64,000 nt of DNA from Caulobacter ginsengisoli (lineage in GTDB: Bacteria > Pseudomonadota > Alphaproteobacteria > Caulobacterales > Caulobacteraceae): the NCBI RefSeq assembly GCF_030814835.1, contig NZ_JAUSVS010000011.1, positions 84,665-148,664 of the forward strand, in the 5' to 3' direction. The first letter of the stretch is position 1, and each line of letters opens with the position of its first letter. This document shows, piece after piece, positions 59,050 to 64,000 of the stretch. The notes beneath the pieces were generated by a model. The model was not told where the DNA came from. It ran no database searches and saw only the letters and a list, made by a program, of their open reading frames with translations. The position numbers and the translations under genes were made by a program.

Positions 59050-60939
59050 ATGACCCTGGACCGCCTGCGGATCTCCCACAAGATCGCTGTTTGCTTTGCC
59101 GTTCTCTGCGCCTTCGTCATCGGCGTGGCGGCGTTGGTGATGATCCAGGAGCGGGTGTCCAAGGACGCCCTGGCCCGGGACGACCGGGACGAGACCATCG
59201 TCCAGACCGTGGCCGACGCCAAGTTCCGCCTGGCGCGCCAGGAGAACTCGCTGCGGGGCTTCCTGCTGTCGGGCGACGCCTATTACACCGGCCGCCTGCG
59301 CAACACCCACGCGGTCAAATTCGCCAAGGACGCCGCCGACCTGCGCAAGCTGACCGCCGACCAGCCCGGCTACGCCCAGGCCATAGACAAGGTCGAGGCC
59401 GCCTACGCCGCCTGGCGGGCCCAGGCCGCCGAGGAGTCCATCCGCCTGGCCCAGGACCCGGCCAGCCACGGCCAGGCCGTGGCCATGGTCGGCCACGACG
59501 CCCTGGCCGACGATCTGATGGGATCGGTGGAAGACGCCCTGGACCAGGTGGACGCCCGCGCCAAGGCCGACCGCGCCGCCCACCGCCAGGAGACCGACGC
59601 CAAGGTCGCCCTGCTGACCACCGTCGTCCTGGCCAGCGTCGTCTGCGCCGCCGGCCTGGCGATGCTGCTGGGCTGGCTGCTGACCCGCGGCATCGCCACG
59701 CCGCTGCGGCTGATGACCTCGGCCATGGCCCGTCTGGCCGAGGGCGATCTGGAGACCGCCGTGGCCGGCGGCGGCCGGCGCGACGAGATCGGGGCCATGG
59801 CCCGGGCGGTGCAGGTGTTCAAGGACAACGCCCTGGCGCTGGGCCAGGCCAACCGCGACAGGATCCGCCACGAGGCCGAGACCGCCGAGGAACGCCAGCG
59901 CCATGACGCGGCCCGCAAGGCCACCGCCGAGGAACAGCAGTTCGTGGTCACCGCCGTGGCCGGCGGCCTGGCCAGCCTGGCCGCGGGCGACCTGACCTGC
60001 CGCCTGACCCAGCCCTTCCCGGGCGAGTACCGCAAGCTGCAGGACGACTTCAACGCCGCCATGGGCCAGCTGCAAGAAGCCATGACGGTTATCGTCGGCA
60101 ATGCCCGGGGGATGATGGCCGGCAGCGGCGAGATCAGCCGCGCCGCCGACGACTTCTCCCGCCGGGTCGAGCAGCAGGCCGCCACCCTGGAAGAGACCGC
60201 CGCGGCCCTGGACGAGATCACCTCCACCGTGCGCCGCACGGCCGACGGGGCCAGCCGCGCCCGCAGCGCCGTGGCGACCACCAGAGGCGACGCCGAGACC
60301 AGCGGTCGGGTGGTCAGCGACGCGGTCACGGCCATGAGCGAGATCGAGCAGTCCTCGCAGCAGATCAGCCAGATCATCGGGGTGATCGACGAGATCGCCT
60401 TCCAGACCAACCTGCTGGCCCTCAATGCCGGGGTCGAGGCCGCCCGGGCCGGGGAAGCCGGCCGCGGCTTCGCCGTGGTGGCGTCCGAGGTGCGGGCGCT
60501 GGCCCAGCGCTCCGCCGACGCGGCCAAGCAGATCAAGGGCCTGATCTCGACCAGCTCGCGCCAGGTCTCGGCCGGGGTCAGCGTCGTCGGCGAGACCGGC
60601 GAATCCCTGCGGCGCATCGTCAGCCAGGTGACCGGGATCAGCGATCTGGTCGTCGAGATGGCCGCCGCCATCGAGGAGCAGTCCACGGCCCTGGCCGAGG
60701 TCAATTCCGCGGTCAACCAGATGGACCAGACCACCCAGCAGAACGCCGCCATGGTCGAGGAATCGACCGCGGCCAGCCATGGCCTGGCCCAGGAGGCCGA
60801 CCAGCTGGCCCGCCTGGTCTCGCGCTTCCGCATCGGCGATGCGCCGGCGGCCGCGACGCCGGAACCGGTCCGGACGCCACCCGCTCCAAGGCGGGCCGCC
60901 AGCGGAGGGCGCGCGGCGGCGGACTGGCAGGAGTTCTAG
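59050..60939 (+). CDS. Methyl-accepting chemotaxis protein
   Basis: This 629-residue receptor has TM1 (about 11-31), a periplasmic helical domain of about 160 residues resembling CHASE3 (DDRDETIVQTVADAKFRLAR), TM2 (about 195-215), a HAMP (GIATPLRLMTSAMARLAEGD), a second HAMP-like segment (GGLASLAAGDLTCRL) and the signalling domain with the hairpin IDEIAFQTNLLALNAGVEAA. The C-terminus DWQEF resembles the CheR/CheB-tethering tail. The ligand is unknown, but its neighbours suggest an inorganic anion. Confidence 0.93.
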   Translation: MTLDRLRISHKIAVCFAVLCAFVIGVAALVMIQERVSKDALARDDRDETIVQTVADAKFRLARQENSLRGFLLSGDAYYTGRLRNTHAVKFAKDAADLRKLTADQPGYAQAIDKVEAAYAAWRAQAAEESIRLAQDPASHGQAVAMVGHDALADDLMGSVEDALDQVDARAKADRAAHRQETDAKVALLTTVVLASVVCAAGLAMLLGWLLTRGIATPLRLMTSAMARLAEGDLETAVAGGGRRDEIGAMARAVQVFKDNALALGQANRDRIRHEAETAEERQRHDAARKATAEEQQFVVTAVAGGLASLAAGDLTCRLTQPFPGEYRKLQDDFNAAMGQLQEAMTVIVGNARGMMAGSGEISRAADDFSRRVEQQAATLEETAAALDEITSTVRRTADGASRARSAVATTRGDAETSGRVVSDAVTAMSEIEQSSQQISQIIGVIDEIAFQTNLLALNAGVEAARAGEAGRGFAVVASEVRALAQRSADAAKQIKGLISTSSRQVSAGVSVVGETGESLRRIVSQVTGISDLVVEMAAAIEEQSTALAEVNSAVNQMDQTTQQNAAMVEESTAASHGLAQEADQLARLVSRFRIGDAPAAATPEPVRTPPAPRRAASGGRAAADWQEF

Positions 60940-60944
60940 AAAAA

Positions 60945-60971
60945 GGGGCGCGACCTCGTCGGCCGCGCCCC
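60945..60971 (-). terminator. Terminator of the binding-protein gene
   Basis: The minus strand reads GGGGCGCG-...-CGCGCCCC followed by TTTTTCT, a good intrinsic terminator for the sbp gene. The A-run and hairpin could also act on the chemoreceptor transcript from the other side. Confidence 0.8.
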
Positions 60972-60997
60972 AGTGAACCGTCGCTTCGGGGAGGATC

Positions 60998-62047
60998 TCA
61001 GCGCGGTTGGTAGATCTTGTCGAAGACGCCGCCGTCGTCGAAATGGGTCGCCTGGGCCTTGCGCCAGCCGCCGAAGGTTCCGTCGATGGTGTCCAGCGGG
61101 ATCTTGGGGAACTGGGCGGCGTATTTGGCTGCCGCCGCTGCGTTGCGCGGGCGGTAGTAGTTCTTGCCGATCAGGTCCTGGGCCAGCGGGCTGTAGAGGA
61201 AGTTCAGGTAGCCCTCGGCGATGGTCCGCGTCTTGCGGCGGTCCACCGTGCGGTCGACCAGGGTGACCGGCGGCTCGGCCAGGATCGAGCGCGACGGATA
61301 GACGATCTGGAACCTGTCGCGCCCCAGTTCGGCCAGGGCCAGATAGGCCTCGTTCTCCCAGCTGAGCAGCACATCGCCGATGCCCCGTCGGGTGAAGGTG
61401 GTGGTCGAGCCCCGCGCCCCGGTGTCGAGCACCGGCACGTTCTTGTAGAGCTGCTGGACGAAAGCCTTGGCCTTGTCCGGGCTGCCGCCGGGCTGCTTGA
61501 GGGCCCAAGCCCAGGCCGCCAGATAGGCCCAGCGGGCGCCGCCGGAGGTCTTGGGGTTGGGAGTGATGACTTGGATGCCGGGTTTCACCAGGTCGCCCCA
61601 GTCGCGCAGCTTCCAGGGGTTACCCTTGCGGACCAGGAAGACGATGGTCGAGGTGTAGGGCGTGGAGTTGTCCGGCAGCCGCGACTGCCAGTTCGGCGCG
61701 ATCGACCTGGCCCGGTCGGCGATGGCGTTGATGTCCGCCGCCAGGGCCAGGGTGACCACATCGGCCTGCAGCCCGTCGATCACCGCCCGCGCCTGGGCGC
61801 CCGAGCCCCCGTGGCTCTGGTTGATGATCAGGGTCTGGCCGGTGCGCTCCTTCCAGTACTTGATGTAGGCCGGGTTGATCGCCGCATAGAGCTCGCGGGT
61901 CGGGTCGTAGCTGACGTTCAACAGGGTGACGGGCTTGGCGGCGGGGGCCGCGGCCAGGGCTTGGTTGCTCAAGGCGAGGCCTCCGAGCGTGGCGGCGCCG
62001 GCGCCCAGGATCAGGCCGCGACGCGACGGGGTGAAATCGGTGGTCAT
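60998..62047 (-). CDS. sbp: Sulfate-type ABC transporter substrate-binding protein
   Basis: This 349-residue periplasmic protein has a twin-arginine-type leader (SRRGLILGAGAATLGGLA) and the Sbp/CysP family core: TLLNVSYDPTRELYAAINPA, INQSHGGSGAQARAVIDGLQ, DVVTLALAADINAIA, ITPNPKTSGGARWAYLAAWA and TFTRRGIGDVLLSWENEAYL. It binds sulfate or thiosulfate. No permease or ATPase genes are nearby. It follows the second porin by 17 bp, likely cotranscribed. Confidence 0.93.
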   Translation of the reverse strand: MTTDFTPSRRGLILGAGAATLGGLALSNQALAAAPAAKPVTLLNVSYDPTRELYAAINPAYIKYWKERTGQTLIINQSHGGSGAQARAVIDGLQADVVTLALAADINAIADRARSIAPNWQSRLPDNSTPYTSTIVFLVRKGNPWKLRDWGDLVKPGIQVITPNPKTSGGARWAYLAAWAWALKQPGGSPDKAKAFVQQLYKNVPVLDTGARGSTTTFTRRGIGDVLLSWENEAYLALAELGRDRFQIVYPSRSILAEPPVTLVDRTVDRRKTRTIAEGYLNFLYSPLAQDLIGKNYYRPRNAAAAAKYAAQFPKIPLDTIDGTFGGWRKAQATHFDDGGVFDKIYQPR

Positions 62048-62064
62048 GGTGATGGCTTTCCGGA

Positions 62065-63561
62065 TCAGAAGGCGAACTGGCTGCGCAGGTTGAGCGCCTG
62101 GTAGTCCTGGCCGGCCTGCAGCCCGCCGGCGGTCAGGCGGTCGACGGAGACGTCGAGCCAGTCGAGCGACAGCCGGACTGAGGGGTTGAGGAACCAGTTC
62201 ACGCCAAGGGTGGTGATGGTCTGCTCGCCGCCGCGCACCCGGTTGGCGGCCAGGGCCGCGAACGGGTCGGAGTTGAGATCGACCACCGAATAGCGGGCCG
62301 CCAGCTCCCAGGTCCCCCAGGTCCCTTCCTTCAGGTTGAAGGGCTTGGTGACCGGCGGGGCGTCGAAGGCCGCCGTCTCGGGATTGAACTTGCGGGTCTC
62401 GCCGGTCAGCACCCAGCCGCCCTCGACATACCAGCCGTCGAACGCCGGATCATGGACGCCCGGCGCGGGATTGCGGCGGTCGATCTTGTAGTCGAAATAC
62501 TCGCCCTGGATCAGCAGGCCCTTCCATTGGCCGGCGGCCTCTAGGCCCCAGTGCCGGGCCCCCGAGGCGTCGATGGCGCCGCTGGAGACCAGCTGGGTCC
62601 CATCGACCCGCAGCTCGGGCCGGTCGGTCAGGGTGACGGGATAGGCGCCCAGCAGCGCGGTCTGGGCCGGCTGGGCCACGACCGAGGCGTTGGCCCCGAC
62701 CTGGATGCGCCAGTCGTAGCCCTTCAGCGGCGTGCCGGCGACGCGGAAGGTGTAGCCCAGCTGCTCGTCGAAGGTGGCCGCATCGGTGGTCTTGGCGCCG
62801 GTGACGGCGGCGGCGACCAGCCAGCGGTCGCCGTTGGCCAGAAGCTGGGCCCCGATCCGCTTGTCCGCCCCGGCCAGCGACCGGGCGATCTCGGCCGAGG
62901 AGGGCCGTTCGGGGAAGAGCGAACCGCTGGTCGAGGCGGCGTCCTCCAGGCCGAGGTTCGGCGGGAAGGCCCCGACCCTCAGCTTGAAGGGCTTGAAGCC
63001 CTCATACTGCAGCCAGAGTTCGTGCAGGGTGGTCGAACCGTCCGTGCCCGAGCCGCCGAAATCCAGCAGGACATTGTAGGAGAAGTCGCCGAACAGCCGG
63101 CCTTCGACGCCCAGGCGCCCGCGCCGGAAGTTGGTCCCGCTGTTGAGGTCGCGGCCGGTGGTGACGCTGGCCGGCAGGTTGTCGTCCTGGAAATACTGGG
63201 CGGTGTCGAGCTGCATTACCCCGCGGATCGAGGCGGTGAACTGGCCATCGCCGGTGGCGAAGGTCGGCCGGCCGTTCTTCAGGGTGAGGGTGGTCGCCTG
63301 CTGGTCGGAGCGCACGGCGGCGATGCCGCTGGCGGCCTGGGTCTTCAGGTCCTCGATCTGGGCCTGCAGAGCCGACAGCTGGGCCTCCAGGAGAGCGATG
63401 CGCTGGTCCGCCGTGAGGGACGCGGGGTCCGGCGGCGGCAGGCTGTCCTGGGCGGCCGCGGTCGAGGTCACAGCCTCCTGCGCCCAGGCCGGCGCGCCGA
63501 TCAGCAGGGGAACGGCCGCGGCGCCCAAGGCCAACAACCGACGCAAGTTTCTGCCGTTCAT
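62065..63561 (-). CDS. Phosphate-selective-type porin (OprO/OprP family), paralog 2
   Basis: This 498-residue porin closely matches paralog 1 from about residue 75 to the C-terminus, but has a different linker and signal region (LLALGAAAVPLLIGAPAWA, TAAAQDSLPPPDPASLTADQ). The coiled coil and barrel are intact and the protein ends in Phe. With sbp directly downstream, its substrate is likely sulfate or another oxyanion. Confidence 0.9.
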   Translation of the reverse strand: MNGRNLRRLLALGAAAVPLLIGAPAWAQEAVTSTAAAQDSLPPPDPASLTADQRIALLEAQLSALQAQIEDLKTQAASGIAAVRSDQQATTLTLKNGRPTFATGDGQFTASIRGVMQLDTAQYFQDDNLPASVTTGRDLNSGTNFRRGRLGVEGRLFGDFSYNVLLDFGGSGTDGSTTLHELWLQYEGFKPFKLRVGAFPPNLGLEDAASTSGSLFPERPSSAEIARSLAGADKRIGAQLLANGDRWLVAAAVTGAKTTDAATFDEQLGYTFRVAGTPLKGYDWRIQVGANASVVAQPAQTALLGAYPVTLTDRPELRVDGTQLVSSGAIDASGARHWGLEAAGQWKGLLIQGEYFDYKIDRRNPAPGVHDPAFDGWYVEGGWVLTGETRKFNPETAAFDAPPVTKPFNLKEGTWGTWELAARYSVVDLNSDPFAALAANRVRGGEQTITTLGVNWFLNPSVRLSLDWLDVSVDRLTAGGLQAGQDYQALNLRSQFAF

Positions 63562-63805
63562 AGATCGATCCCTCCATCGCCCCGCAGGCGTTGGAAGGAT
63601 TAATCCATCTAATTCCTATTGGATCAATATGGAAAAGGCGAAGACGGTTTCAAGGAAACTGGGGGCGTTGGGATTGAGTCACCCCAGCCCAACCTCCCCG
63701 TCATCCTAGGGCCAATCGACATTCAGCGATGTCGCCAAGCCGGCACTTTGCGGTTTTGGCTCAGCAGACACCCCTCCCCACCACCGTCATCCTAGGCCTT
63801 GTTGT
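63562..63805. promoter_or_regulatory. Promoter region of the porin 2-sbp unit
   Basis: This 244-bp gap contains an AT-rich palindromic patch around 63595-63625 (ATCCATCTAATTCCTATTGG, with partner ATCC/GGAT ends), which suits the porin promoter and possibly a sulfur-regulated operator. The segment nearer 63800 belongs to the end of the insertion sequence. The sequence is otherwise unremarkable. Confidence 0.35.
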
Positions 63806-64000
63806 TCAGCCCGGGGACATAGCGGACACCTGTTCGGAGACATGGCTGACACTTTTCGATTGGGTCAAGTCGATGGTTGCGACCTGATGGCTTGCGAAGA
63901 AGACACCGTAGAGGCCGTCGGTGTTCATGGGCCGTATGGCTAGGCGCTCACCGCAGAAGGCCTTGGGCACGGACCACAGCTGGCCCTGGAAGCTGACGTA
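63806..64000 (-). mobile_element. IS481-like transposase, C-terminal part
   Basis: The window ends inside a minus-strand ORF of 64 residues and a TGA stop. It reads YVSFQGQLWSVPKAFCGERL and MNTDGLYGVFFASHQVATID, then SEQVSAMSPG, the C-terminal strands of the IS481-type DDE transposase. Just past its stop come CGGACACCTGTTCGGAGACA-like direct repeats, probably terminal repeats. The rest lies beyond the window. Confidence 0.75.

Overview
The window is GC-rich alphaproteobacterial chromosome, most likely from the Caulobacterales (Caulobacter or Phenylobacterium type). The evidence is a complete Cpa/Tad pilus locus with short 54-residue pilins, a LexA box of the alphaproteobacterial direct-repeat type (GAAC-N7-GAAC) ahead of an imuA-imuB-dnaE2 mutagenesis cassette, CtrA-like TTAA-N7 boxes at pilus promoters, and an ffs-dnaX-ybaB-recR neighbourhood. 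No rRNA and no CRISPR array was seen.

Layout. 1-5.2 kb: end of dapE, then truA, fmt, a small lipoprotein, def, a membrane protein, rmuC and a glutathione transferase. 5.2-5.8 kb: a small GIY-YIG nuclease gene bracketed by two palindromic repeats. 5.8-10 kb: recR, ybaB, dnaX and the SRP RNA gene, with two unrelated genes inserted among them. 10-21.6 kb: mixed metabolism (VOC protein, hydrolase, nitrobindin-like protein, NudC, TyrA-like, MAPEG, pheA, kdsB, cytochrome c, M17 aminopeptidase, TadD-like TPR protein, GNAT). 21.6-33.9 kb: type IVc pilus locus, with tadC-tadB-cpaF-E-D-C-B-A and three tandem pilA genes on the minus strand, then a secretin-N-domain protein and two TadE-like pseudopilins on the plus strand. 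33.8-39.2 kb: pabC and pabB for folate, an MFS transporter and a phosphatase. 39.2-43.5 kb: the tRNA-Trp-secE-nusG-rplK-rplA cluster, interrupted between nusG and rplK by a visibly AT-richer insert with a probable toxin-antitoxin operon and a tRNA-like sequence. 43.6-49.7 kb: ferredoxin reductase, moeA, a GH5 hydrolase and a hybrid histidine kinase. 49.9-57 kb: an HxlR regulator with two divergent small genes, then the SOS mutagenesis operon. 57.3-63.6 kb: two near-identical phosphate-selective-type porins flanking a chemoreceptor and a sulfate-type binding protein. The window ends inside an IS481-like transposase.

The window is rich in palindromic repeats of three kinds: a roughly 153-bp element (three copies), a two-hairpin element with CCCC-GCGAAAGC-GGGG arms (four copies, two around the GIY-YIG gene), and a CCTCCCC-type element (two intergenic copies, a partial one, and a related element inside pabC). 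The pabC copy is read in frame, adding about 52 residues to the enzyme. One 153-bp copy separates imuB from dnaE2, and its arm lies where the dnaE2 ribosome binding site should be. The most novel candidates are the in-frame pabC element, the three pilin units with a shared upstream box, the insert between nusG and rplK, and the repeat-flanked GIY-YIG cassette.
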